A stretch of DNA of 5,486 bases from an uncultured Eubacteriales bacterium (GTDB lineage Bacteria > Bacillota > Clostridia > Christensenellales > Borkfalkiaceae): positions 1-5,486 of the forward strand of contig CAJLLH010000091.1 of NCBI GenBank assembly GCA_905207385.1, in the 5' to 3' direction. Made by a program: the position numbers and the translations under genes. The notes beneath the pieces are model-generated. The model was not told the origin of the DNA. It saw only the letters and a list, made by a program, of their open reading frames with translations, and did not search any database. Below are positions 1 to 5,444 of the stretch, piece after piece; positions within the stretch are counted from its first letter, which is position 1; every line of letters begins with the position of its first letter.

Positions 1-569
1 TAGCTGAAGGCGAAGACGTTAACATCCTCGTTCTCGATACCGAAGTTTACTCCAACACCGGCGGCCAGGCTTCCAAGTCCACGAACATCGGCGCAGTTGC
101 CAAGTTCGCTTCCGCAGGCAAGAGGATTAAGAAGAAGGATCTTGGCATGATTGCAAAGACTTACGGTTACGTATACGTTGCACAGTGCTCGATGGGCGCT
201 AACCCCGCACAGTTCCTTAAGGCAATCAGCGAAGCTGAAGCTTACCACGGACCTTCGCTTATAATCTGCTATGCACCTTGCATCAACCACGGCATCAACA
301 TGACCAAGAGCCAGCTCGAGGAAAAGGCAGCCGTTGATTGCGGTTACTGGCAGCTTTACAGGTACAATCCTGACGGCGAAGTATTCACGCTCGACAGCAA
401 GGCTGATCCTAACTTCGACAACTATCAGACCTTCCTTGCAGGCGAAACAAGGTACTCCTCGCTTGTAAAGACTCAGGGTACCGATGTTGCCAACGAGCTC
501 TTCAAGAAGACCGAAGAGTCCGCTAAGGAAAGGCTTGAAGGCTACAAGAAGCTTGCAGGCAAAGAATAA
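1..569 (+). CDS. nifJ: Pyruvate:ferredoxin (flavodoxin) oxidoreductase, C-terminal part (5' end outside window)
   Basis: This is the last 188 residues of PFOR, the cytoplasmic iron-sulfur and thiamine-diphosphate (TPP) enzyme that converts pyruvate and CoA to acetyl-CoA and CO2 while reducing ferredoxin or flavodoxin. The frame is open from the window edge (first full codon at base 3), so the ATG at 147 is internal. Residues 15-25 (VYSNTGGQASK) are the TPP/Mg-binding motif of the C-terminal domain. They are followed by GAVAKFASAGK and KKKDLG, then YVAQCSMGAN and the APCINHG motif around residues 91-97. Its Cys93 matches the position where the family supplies the fourth ligand of the proximal 4Fe-4S cluster (family knowledge, not proven here). 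GYWQLYRYNP (114-123) and LDSK (130-133) are also typical. Full-length family members are near 1,170-1,200 residues, so most of the gene lies to the left. There is no long oxygen-protective C-terminal extension of the Desulfovibrio type. All four Arg codons are AGG. It ends in TAA, followed by a strong terminator. The alternative name is por. Confidence 0.96.
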   Translation, partial: AEGEDVNILVLDTEVYSNTGGQASKSTNIGAVAKFASAGKRIKKKDLGMIAKTYGYVYVAQCSMGANPAQFLKAISEAEAYHGPSLIICYAPCINHGINMTKSQLEEKAAVDCGYWQLYRYNPDGEVFTLDSKADPNFDNYQTFLAGETRYSSLVKTQGTDVANELFKKTEESAKERLEGYKKLAGKE

Positions 570-593
570 TCAATAACAACTTCCGTTTTAACA

Positions 594-631
594 AAAAGCG
601 GGGGCAAGGCTACGGCCTTGCCCCCGCTTTT
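594..631 (+). terminator. Intrinsic terminator of nifJ with UACG tetraloop
   Basis: A perfect 17-bp inverted repeat (594-610 paired with 615-631) encloses the loop TACG, closed by C-G. In RNA this is a cUACGg loop, one of the unusually stable UNCG tetraloops. The stem has a GC core (GCGGGGGCAAGGC) and an A-run/U-run at its base, so the run of T at 628-631 is the start of the U-tract, though the following bases are mixed. It starts 24 bases after the nifJ stop. Read from the minus strand it has the same stem and could partly stop opposing transcripts. Confidence 0.93.
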
Positions 632-827
632 GCTTTGCGGCACGATAGTTTTCCACTGCCCCCATTACTCCCGATGCATTTACTGACGCTCGTACCGTTT
701 GCTGTAAATTTAAATCAAATTGTATTAACATAAACAATAAGGCAACTTTTATAATTATTGAAATTTGCTAAAGCTATTTTTTATTTTCCACCAGTAGAAC
801 CGGGTGATTTTCAATCTGAAGCGCAAT
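632..827. other. AT-rich gene-free gap between convergent transcription units
   Basis: No open reading frame with a ribosome binding site and no recognisable RNA gene is visible here. The stretch 700-785 is strongly AT-rich. It contains a TTAACA (725-730) and a perfect TATAAT (750-755) on the + strand with a 19-base spacer. That spacer is longer than the optimum of 17, so the match may reflect base composition. The gap separates the nifJ terminator from the terminator of the minus-strand genes. Confidence 0.6.
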
Positions 828-862
828 AAAGAAAAAGCGGCAGATTTAAGCTCCGCCGCTTT
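828..862 (-). terminator. Intrinsic terminator of the minus-strand epimerase transcript
   Basis: The inverted repeat AAAGCGGC (834-841) / GCCGCTTT (855-862) gives an 8-bp stem with a 13-base loop. Read on the minus strand, the stem is followed by TTCTTT after its own terminal TTT, a good U-tract. It lies 45 bases downstream of the epimerase stop codon. The + strand flank is poorer in T, so the minus-strand reading is preferred. Confidence 0.85.
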
Positions 863-907
863 CAATTTTAAACTTTTATATTCAATCAGAAGTCCACGAC
901 CAAAGCA

Positions 908-1732
908 TTAATCTTTGCTTACGGTAAGAGTATAAGAAAAACTGCTGCCCTCACCTTTTTCAAAGTTCATGAACGGCTTTAACGTAAGTTCGCGGGGGAA
1001 CGCGGGGTTGTCGTTTATGCCCCACCACGGCTCGACGCAGACATAATCGCCACCCTCTTCATTTGACCAGAAGGCAAAAAGCGGACAGTCAGACTTGTAT
1101 TCATAAGTGTAGCCGTCCTGCGTGCGCGCGTAAATTGCACCGCCCGACAGCGAACCGAGCTGGAAAGTTTTGCATTCGGCAAAGAACGCTTTGTCCGCAA
1201 CAAACCTTTTAAGGTGAGGCAAACTTGCCGCACCGCCTTCAAGCGGATAAATTACGGGGTGCTCCTCGTTTTCAAATTCTATGACCGCGCTTCCGCCGGG
1301 CGCGCGCATGCCGGGATGTCCGCCTACGTAGAACGGCATTACCCCGCCTTCGGAGCGCACGAAGTAGGTTACTTTTACAGAATTTTTTATAAGCTTGTAC
1401 GAAATTGAAAATGTAAACGCGTAAGGGTAACTTTTAAGGCTCTCCTCGTCGGAGGCAAACGACAGGCAGATTTCGTCCTCAGCCTTCTTCTCGGCAGAAA
1501 GCCTTGTATAGCGCGCCAGCCCGTGCGACTTAAGCTCGTAAGCAGTTCCGCATACTTCAAAGGGCGCGGCGTGCCCGATTATCGGAAAAATGATAATGTC
1601 GCGACTCTTCCAGAACTCTTCGCCCTGCCACAACCTTTCCTCGTTTTCGGGCTTGAATATGAGCGAGTGCATAGAGCCGCCCTCGTCATTTACGGTAAGC
1701 TTTAAAAAATCGTTTTCTATGGTATGAAGCAT
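908..1732 (-). CDS. Aldose 1-epimerase family protein (GalM/LacX-like)
   Basis: This 274-residue protein belongs to the galactose mutarotase-like fold, nearest to the LacX-type branch of aldose epimerase-related proteins. Such proteins interconvert alpha and beta anomers of free aldoses in the cytoplasm, but the natural substrate of many LacX-like members is unknown. The expected active-site elements are present: SHG with His70, GGHPG with His139, and VCVEPWWG with Glu234, matching the two histidines and catalytic glutamate of the family. FPIIGHA (49-55) is also typical. There is no signal peptide or membrane segment. The frame extends upstream to an ATG at 1804, but the start at 1732 is chosen. 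It has AAGGGGGG five bases upstream, and homology-like sequence begins at MLHTIENDFLKL. It is the last gene before the terminator and lies 179 bases after hinT. That gap and its unrelated function suggest it could be transcribed separately. Exact substrate and gene name are not assignable. Confidence 0.87.
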   Translation of the reverse strand: MLHTIENDFLKLTVNDEGGSMHSLIFKPENEERLWQGEEFWKSRDIIIFPIIGHAAPFEVCGTAYELKSHGLARYTRLSAEKKAEDEICLSFASDEESLKSYPYAFTFSISYKLIKNSVKVTYFVRSEGGVMPFYVGGHPGMRAPGGSAVIEFENEEHPVIYPLEGGAASLPHLKRFVADKAFFAECKTFQLGSLSGGAIYARTQDGYTYEYKSDCPLFAFWSNEEGGDYVCVEPWWGINDNPAFPRELTLKPFMNFEKGEGSSFSYTLTVSKD

Positions 1733-1737
1733 ACAAT

Positions 1738-1745
1738 CCCCCCTT
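1738..1745 (-). promoter_or_regulatory. Ribosome binding site that sets the epimerase start
   Basis: The minus strand reads AAGGGGGG, then ATTGT, then ATG. This purine-rich, anti-Shine-Dalgarno-compatible run supports initiation at 1732 rather than at the in-frame ATG at 1804. The 24 residues between the two ATGs do not resemble an epimerase N-terminus. Confidence 0.75.
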
Positions 1746-1804
1746 AATATGTTGTAATTAACGGCATTTAACCGCGGCAAGCCACAAGCACGCACTGAAA
1801 ACAT

Positions 1805-1828
1805 CTGCGCGGCAAAAAGTGCGCGCAG
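1805..1828 (-). repeat. Small GC-rich inverted repeat in the hinT-epimerase gap
   Basis: CTGCGCG (1805-1811) pairs with CGCGCAG (1822-1828) around a 10-base loop. On the minus strand it is followed by ATGTTTTCAG, a poor U-tract, so it is at best a weak terminator or leader hairpin of the epimerase transcript. No known riboswitch class is recognised in the gap. Confidence 0.4.
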
Positions 1829-1858
1829 TAATTTTCATACGCCAAAATTTAAGTTAAC

Positions 1859-1889
1859 GCGACAAAATGCAAGCTCGTCGTTTTGCCGC
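1859..1889 (-). repeat. Hairpin just downstream of hinT, possible weak terminator
   Basis: Bases 1859-1867 and 1881-1889 form a 9-bp stem (GCGGCAAAA / TTTTGTCGC on the minus strand) with one G·U pair and a 13-base loop. It starts 22 bases after the hinT stop. The following sequence, GTTAACTTAAATTTT, is T-containing but lacks a continuous U-run, so termination would be partial at most. The G·U pair makes the fold better in minus-strand RNA than in plus-strand RNA. Confidence 0.45.
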
Positions 1890-1911
1890 ATTCTGCCCAA
1901 TCAGATGAATC

Positions 1912-2253
1912 TTATTCCCAAGGGAGCGTTTCACCGCCGAGAATGTGAATATGCAGATGGAACACAGACTGACCTGCGTCCTCGCCCTGATTTATAACGA
2001 GGCGGAAGCCCTTTTCGCAACCGTTTTCAGCCGCAATCTGCGGAATTTTTGTAAGCATATAGCTTACGAGCTCGACTTTTTGAGCGTCCATTTCGGAAAG
2101 AAGCTTAAAATGGTCCTTGGGCACGGCTAAAAGGTGCACTTTGGCTTTGGGCTCAATATCCTTGAAAACGAGCATTTTATCGTCTTCGTAAACTTTTGAG
2201 GAAGGAATTTCCCCTTTGATTATTTTGCAGAAAAGGCAATCGTCCTTAAGCAT
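1912..2253 (-). CDS. hinT: HIT family protein, HinT-like purine nucleoside phosphoramidase
   Basis: This 113-residue protein is a complete histidine-triad protein of the HinT (HINT/PKCI) branch, which hydrolyses AMP-lysine and other adenosine phosphoramidates, including aminoacyl-adenylates released by aminoacyl-tRNA synthetases. The triad is HLHIH followed by ILGG, with His99, His101 and His103. His101 corresponds to the nucleophile. It is preceded by RLVINQGEDAGQSV (84-97), in which Asn88 and Gly94-Gln95-Ser96 are phosphate-contact positions in the family. The N-terminus CLFCKIIKGEIPSSKVYED is characteristic, with the C-x-x-C pair (Cys6, Cys9) common in Firmicute members. The conserved Trp112 near the C-terminus is retained. 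Length is normal. The start is supported by AAAGGAG seven bases upstream (2261-2267). It lies 58 bases after mtaB on the same strand, a neighbourhood common in Firmicutes. Confidence 0.94.
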   Translation of the reverse strand: MLKDDCLFCKIIKGEIPSSKVYEDDKMLVFKDIEPKAKVHLLAVPKDHFKLLSEMDAQKVELVSYMLTKIPQIAAENGCEKGFRLVINQGEDAGQSVFHLHIHILGGETLPWE

Positions 2254-2267
2254 GATTAAACTCCTTT

Positions 2268-2283
2268 CGGGGCTTATTCCCCG
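2268..2283 (-). repeat. Small hairpin abutting the hinT ribosome binding site
   Basis: CGGGG (2268-2272) pairs with CCCCG (2279-2283) around a 6-base loop. In minus-strand RNA the stem ends directly next to the AAAGGAG Shine-Dalgarno sequence of hinT. It does not sequester that sequence, but could affect ribosome access or RNA stability. Confidence 0.4.
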
Positions 2284-2288
2284 TTAAT

Positions 2289-2305
2289 TGCGGCATATTG
2301 CCGCA
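2289..2305 (-). repeat. Intercistronic hairpin mtaB-hinT
   Basis: TGCGGCA (2289-2295) and TGCCGCA (2299-2305) form a perfect 7-bp inverted repeat with a 3-base loop, six bases after the mtaB stop codon. On the minus strand it is followed by ATTAACGGGG, so it lacks a U-tract and does not look like a terminator. Confidence 0.5.
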
Positions 2306-2311
2306 TCAATT

Positions 2312-3553
2312 TTATTCGACAGGCACGCCGAGCGCGCCATCTTTAAACAATTTTTCAATTCTGACGTCAAGCGTTCTGCCTGTAAAGTCGCCGCTTGCGT
2401 ACACCTTAATATAACTGCCCGTATAGCCGCAGGTAAAGCCTTCTTCCATATCCTCGAATATGACGCGGTGAACGGTGCCGAGGCGCGCGGCGATATACCT
2501 TTCAGCGGCATTTTCGCCTGCCGCAAGCAGACGGTGCAGACGCTCTTCCTTAATATCGTGCGGAATGTCCTTCATTTTCCACGCAACAGTGCCTTCCCTT
2601 GGCGAAAAAGCAAAGGCGTGAACGCGCGCAAGCCGCGCTTCTTCTATGATGGAAAGGCTCTGTTCAAAGTCCTCGTCCGTCTCTTCGGGAAAGCCGGCTA
2701 TTATATCGGTAGTAATCGCCGCGTCTGGAAAATACCGATAGATGAGCGCGCATTTTTCAAGATACTGCGTGCGGGTGTAGCGGCGGTTCATTTTTCTTAA
2801 AACGGCGTCGCTTCCGCTCTGCAGCGAAAGGTGAAACTGCGGGGCGAAATCTTTGAGCGATTTGCAAGCTGAAAGGAATTTTTCGTCGATAACGTTGCAT
2901 TCCAAAGAACCGAAGCGCACGCGCTTTTCTATGTGCGAAAGCGCGGAAACAAGTTCGTCAAGCCCCTTTCCCCCATAATTGTAAGCCGAAACGTTTATGC
3001 CCGTTAAAACAACTTCGGGACAGCCGCAATTTTCGGCTTCGCAGACAATTTCTTCAACCGAGCGGCTTCTGACTCTGCCGCGGAGGTAAGGTATAACGCA
3101 ATAACTGCAAAAATTGTTGCAGCCGTCCTCTATTTTTATAAACGCGCGGGTGCGCGGCTGGACGGGCGGGGGCAGAATTTCGTAGCCCTGCTCGTTGTTC
3201 GCGCAAGCATATTCCGCACCCAATTGCTTGGCAAGCGCGGCAATTACGGCATTCTTTTTCTGCGCGCCGCCTACATATTCCACGCCTTTTGAAAGGAATG
3301 CGGGCGCGTCCTTTTCCGCGGCGCAGCCGCATACAAATATTTTAGCTTTATCGTTGAACCTGCGCGCCCTTGCTATAAGCTGGCGGCTCTTTTTTTCCGC
3401 CTCGCGCGTAACGGCACAGGTATTCAAAACGTATATATCCGCGGGGCAAAGCCTGTCGGTAACCTCAGCGCCCCAGCTTTTGAGTGCAGACATGAACGAG
3501 GCGGACTCCACCTCGTTGACCTTGCAGCCGAGCGTAAAAACGCATACCTTCAT
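2312..3553 (-). CDS. mtaB: tRNA (N6-L-threonylcarbamoyladenosine(37)-C2)-methylthiotransferase MtaB
   Basis: This 413-residue radical-SAM methylthiotransferase converts t6A37 to ms2t6A37 in tRNAs reading ANN codons, using two 4Fe-4S clusters and S-adenosylmethionine. The N-terminal UPF0004 domain (about 1-125) carries cluster-binding cysteines in TLGCKVN (Cys10), NTCAVT (Cys46) and CGCAAE (Cys77). The radical-SAM domain (about 135-350) has DGCNNFCSYC with Cys145, Cys149 and Cys152, then VVLTGINVSAY, HLSLQSGSDAVL and TDIIAGFPEET. The C-terminal stretch (about 355-413) is where the TRAM RNA-binding domain lies. TLGCKVN favours MtaB (YqeV) over MiaB, RimO and other relatives. The start is ATG at 3553, not the ATG at 3589 in the same frame: GGGAG lies seven bases upstream and the protein begins MKVCVFTLGC as the family does. 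ATG overlaps the rsmE stop as ATGA, implying translational coupling. Length is slightly below the usual 430-450. Confidence 0.96.
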   Translation of the reverse strand: MKVCVFTLGCKVNEVESASFMSALKSWGAEVTDRLCPADIYVLNTCAVTREAEKKSRQLIARARRFNDKAKIFVCGCAAEKDAPAFLSKGVEYVGGAQKKNAVIAALAKQLGAEYACANNEQGYEILPPPVQPRTRAFIKIEDGCNNFCSYCVIPYLRGRVRSRSVEEIVCEAENCGCPEVVLTGINVSAYNYGGKGLDELVSALSHIEKRVRFGSLECNVIDEKFLSACKSLKDFAPQFHLSLQSGSDAVLRKMNRRYTRTQYLEKCALIYRYFPDAAITTDIIAGFPEETDEDFEQSLSIIEEARLARVHAFAFSPREGTVAWKMKDIPHDIKEERLHRLLAAGENAAERYIAARLGTVHRVIFEDMEEGFTCGYTGSYIKVYASGDFTGRTLDVRIEKLFKDGALGVPVE

Positions 3554-4284
3554 TGCATTTCTCCCAGCGAAAACATTACTATGGCACACAGCGCAACGGC
3601 GGCAGTTTCGGCGCGCAGTATGCGCTTGCCTAACGTTATGCCCTTAAAGCCGTACTTTTCGCGCGCAAGAGCGTATTCCTCTTCGGCAAACCCGCCCTCG
3701 CTGCCGACAATCACCACAGTCGAGCCGCTTAGTTTTGCCATATCCGCCTGAGAACTGTGTTCAAACTCGCAGGCAAACAACTTATTTTCGTACCCTTCGG
3801 CAGATTTTAAAGCATCTTCAAACTTTTCGTAAAGCTGAACTTCGGGCGCGACGGAGCGCATGCACTGCTTTGTTGCCTCGCGCGCGACTTTGTTCAGCCT
3901 TTCAAGCTTGGACGGCGTAAGGTACGCCGAACAGTATTTAGAACCGAAAACGCCGACGGAACTTATGCCGAGCTCGGTCGCCTTTTGCACCACCAGTTCG
4001 GTTTTATCGCCCTTGAGTGCGCCCACAAGCAGTCGCACTTTTGTGGCGGGTTCTTTATCGCCCACGCTGAAGCCCGTTATGTGCGCAGTCATGTCGCGCT
4101 TGCCGCACGCAGCTATCACAGCGGAATACTCCCTTCCGCTGCCGTCTAAAAGAGTTATTTCCGCGCCGACGGCAAGCCTCAATACGTTTTTTGCGTGGTT
4201 GAACTGCTCACCCTCGAGCAACACCTCGGTTTCTTCGGGATAATTTATGATATTATCGGTTAAAAATCTTTTAGGTGCAGACAT
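3550..4284 (-). CDS. rsmE: 16S rRNA (uracil(1498)-N3)-methyltransferase RsmE
   Basis: This 244-residue SPOUT-class methyltransferase makes m3U1498 in 16S rRNA near the decoding centre of the 30S subunit. An N-terminal PUA-like region (about 1-70) contains HAKNVLRL (30-37). The SPOUT domain has GALKGDKTELVVQKATELG (88-106), the SAM-loop motif VGSEGGF (193-199), and the C-terminal knot motif LGKRILRAETAA (218-229), whose Arg221-Leu223-Arg224-Glu226-Thr227 pattern is diagnostic. Length is normal for the family. The start at 4284 has AAGGAA six bases upstream (4291-4296). It follows prmA after 61 bases and overlaps mtaB by four bases, the same order as yqeT-yqeU-yqeV in Bacillus subtilis. The segment EATKQCMR (136-143) differs from the EQCGR form of Proteobacteria, but similar KQ forms are, as I recall, usual in clostridial relatives. 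No defect is seen. Confidence 0.95.
   Translation of the reverse strand: MSAPKRFLTDNIINYPEETEVLLEGEQFNHAKNVLRLAVGAEITLLDGSGREYSAVIAACGKRDMTAHITGFSVGDKEPATKVRLLVGALKGDKTELVVQKATELGISSVGVFGSKYCSAYLTPSKLERLNKVAREATKQCMRSVAPEVQLYEKFEDALKSAEGYENKLFACEFEHSSQADMAKLSGSTVVIVGSEGGFAEEEYALAREKYGFKGITLGKRILRAETAAVALCAIVMFSLGEMQ
3561..3565 (-). promoter_or_regulatory. Ribosome binding site of mtaB inside the end of rsmE
   Basis: The minus strand reads GGGAG, seven bases, then ATGA, where the ATG of mtaB shares bases with the TGA of rsmE. This fixes the mtaB start at 3553 and suits translational coupling with ribosomes finishing rsmE. Confidence 0.8.
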
Positions 4285-4333
4285 TAAAAATTCCTTAAAT
4301 AGCTGTATATGAAAAACTGCCGACTAATTGAGC

Positions 4334-4345
4334 GGCATATATGCC
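4334..4345 (-). repeat. Palindrome in the prmA-rsmE junction
   Basis: GGCATATATGCC is a perfect 12-base palindrome directly abutting the prmA stop codon (4346-4348). With its flank it reads GCGGCATAT on the + strand, the same nine bases that begin at 2290 in the mtaB-hinT gap. It could form only a short hairpin and lacks a U-tract. Confidence 0.4.
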
Positions 4346-5296
4346 TTAATTAACGCATTTTTTGAAAGATACGGCAAACCATTCGCCGCGCGATACCGTC
4401 TTTAAATGTTCAAAACCGAGCGCGCAGTAAACGGCAAGAACGCCATCGAGCTTTTCTTTGATAATGCCAGAAAGTATAAGAGTGCCGCCCTGCTTTATGT
4501 GCGCGGGCAGAGTGGGCGCAAGGCGGGTAAGAACGTCCGCCGTGATGTTTGCAAGCACTATGTCGGCAACTATCTCGCCATCGCCTATAAGGTCGGTGCG
4601 CTTTACCGTGCACTTGCCGTCAACGCCGTTAAGCTTGCAGTTATGCGCCGCGCTGTCCGTCGCCACGCCGTCGATATCGGTAAGATATGCGCTCTTCGCG
4701 CCCAAAAGGACGGCAGATATGCCTAAAATACCGCTACCGCAACCTACGTCAAGGCAGATGCTTTGCGGCGTTAAATATTCCTGAAGAAGTTCAAGGCACA
4801 TTGCCGTTGTTTCGTGCTCGCCCGTGCCGAACGCCATATTGCTGTCCAGAAGCACCACTACCTCTTCGGGCTGTTTTTCGTACTTTATCCATTCGGGAAC
4901 GACAACCACTCTGCCTCCTATATGTATGGGGCGGAAGTGCTTGCGCCAGATTTCTATCCAGTCGTCGCCCTCCACCGTGCGGGTGGTTATTTCAAGCGAA
5001 CCGAGCGGCATGCAACCGTCGCAATTTTTGTTCATCTCCTCGATATCTGCGCGTATCTGCGGCATATATGCGGGGGTATCTTCCACCGTTACAAACGCTT
5101 TTACAAGCGCCTCGCCGCTGTCTTTTGTAAGACTTTCGTCCATATAGTCCCAGTACATAACTTTGTCGCGCTGGAGGGCGATGACGTCTTTAACGTCGGA
5201 TATTGCCACGCCGTAATTGGAGTAGCGCCATAAAATATCGGCGATAAGCTCGCTGCCCTCGCTGGTGGTATGAACGGTAACTTCGGTAAATTTCAT
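4346..5296 (-). CDS. prmA: Ribosomal protein L11 methyltransferase PrmA
   Basis: This 316-residue class I SAM-dependent methyltransferase trimethylates amino groups of ribosomal protein L11. The N-terminal substrate-recognition region (about 1-110) begins MKFTEVTVHTTSEG. The linker WRKHFRPIHIGGRVVVVPEW (117-136) is highly typical. Next comes the family signature region DSNMAFGTGEHETT (151-164), then SAM motif I LDVGCGSGILGI (182-193), the acidic ribose-contact position in TDID (206-209), LANITADV (248-255), and LSGII (275-279). Length is normal. The signature is usually D-P-G-(M/L)-A-F-G-T-G, whereas here residues 152-153 are Ser-Asn. The start at 5296 has AAGGAT six bases upstream (5303-5308). 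It is the first gene after a promoter, which itself follows a terminator, so it heads the operon prmA-rsmE-mtaB(-hinT). In Bacillus the same trio follows dnaJ. The upstream gene here is outside the window. Confidence 0.95.
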   Translation of the reverse strand: MKFTEVTVHTTSEGSELIADILWRYSNYGVAISDVKDVIALQRDKVMYWDYMDESLTKDSGEALVKAFVTVEDTPAYMPQIRADIEEMNKNCDGCMPLGSLEITTRTVEGDDWIEIWRKHFRPIHIGGRVVVVPEWIKYEKQPEEVVVLLDSNMAFGTGEHETTAMCLELLQEYLTPQSICLDVGCGSGILGISAVLLGAKSAYLTDIDGVATDSAAHNCKLNGVDGKCTVKRTDLIGDGEIVADIVLANITADVLTRLAPTLPAHIKQGGTLILSGIIKEKLDGVLAVYCALGFEHLKTVSRGEWFAVSFKKCVN

Positions 5297-5322
5297 CGGG
5301 ATATCCTTAAATCAAGATTTGC

Positions 5323-5348
5323 CGCGCCTTTATTTACGGTGCGGCGCG
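5323..5348 (-). repeat. GC-rich hairpin in the prmA 5' leader
   Basis: CGCGCC (5323-5328) and GGCGCG (5343-5348) can pair as a 6-bp stem with a 14-base loop inside the roughly 60-base leader expected from the promoter at 5363-5391. It leaves the Shine-Dalgarno sequence free. Alternative pairings of the neighbouring GCCGC/GCGGC exist. No known leader class is recognised. Confidence 0.35.
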
Positions 5349-5362
5349 CATTTATTTATATA

Positions 5363-5391
5363 ATTGTAACACCGCCGCGAAAGTTTTGCAA
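5363..5391 (-). promoter_or_regulatory. Sigma-A-like promoter of the prmA operon
   Basis: On the minus strand TTGCAA (5386-5391) and TACAAT (5363-5368) are separated by exactly 17 bases. The -35 matches consensus at 4 of 6 positions and the -10 at 5 of 6. The predicted start of transcription is near 5356, giving a leader of about 60 bases before prmA. It lies just after the terminator of the upstream gene, where an operon promoter is expected. Confidence 0.75.
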
Positions 5392-5399
5392 GCATTTAT

Positions 5400-5423
5400 A
5401 AAAAAAGCCGCCGACGCGGCTTT
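5400..5423 (-). terminator. Intrinsic terminator of the gene upstream of prmA
   Basis: The stem AAAGCCGC (5404-5411) / GCGGCTTT (5416-5423) has 8 bp and a 4-base loop. On the minus strand it ends in seven consecutive T (5406 down to 5400). It closes a minus-strand gene that must end to its right. It also separates that gene from the prmA promoter. Confidence 0.85.
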
Positions 5424-5444
5424 GAAATGCGTTTTATTTAATAT

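Noticed and set aside
147..569. ATG at 147 as the start of a separate 140-residue gene
   Set aside because: The same frame is open and clearly PFOR-like from the window edge through the TPP motif at residues 15-25, so this ATG is internal to nifJ.
1733..1804. N-terminal extension of the epimerase to the ATG at 1804
   Set aside because: The extra 24 residues have no family resemblance, and the ribosome binding site AAGGGGGG sits correctly only for the ATG at 1732.
1733..1911. Riboswitch upstream of the epimerase
   Set aside because: Two short hairpins are present, but I recognise no conserved core of a known riboswitch class and there is no terminator/antiterminator pair.
2288..2800. 170-residue open frame on the + strand opposite mtaB
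   Set aside because: It lies wholly antisense to a well-supported gene, has no ribosome binding site that I can see and no recognisable domain. It is a shadow frame of GC-rich coding sequence.
3554..3589. N-terminal extension of MtaB to the ATG at 3589
   Set aside because: The family begins with M-K-x-x-x-x-T-L-G-C. GGGAG is placed for the ATG at 3553, which also gives the ATGA overlap with rsmE.
3195..3647. 150-residue open frame on the + strand across the mtaB-rsmE junction
   Set aside because: It is antisense to conserved motifs of both genes, and its composition (rich in Ala, Ser, Leu, Phe) is typical of a reverse-complement shadow.
4808..5071. Degenerate PrmA or split gene because of the unusual Ser-Asn signature
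   Set aside because: The frame is intact over 316 residues with all SAM-binding motifs, so it is a variant and not a pseudogene.
4687..5233. Three overlapping + strand open frames opposite prmA
   Set aside because: They overlap each other in different frames opposite a complete PrmA, so they are incidental.
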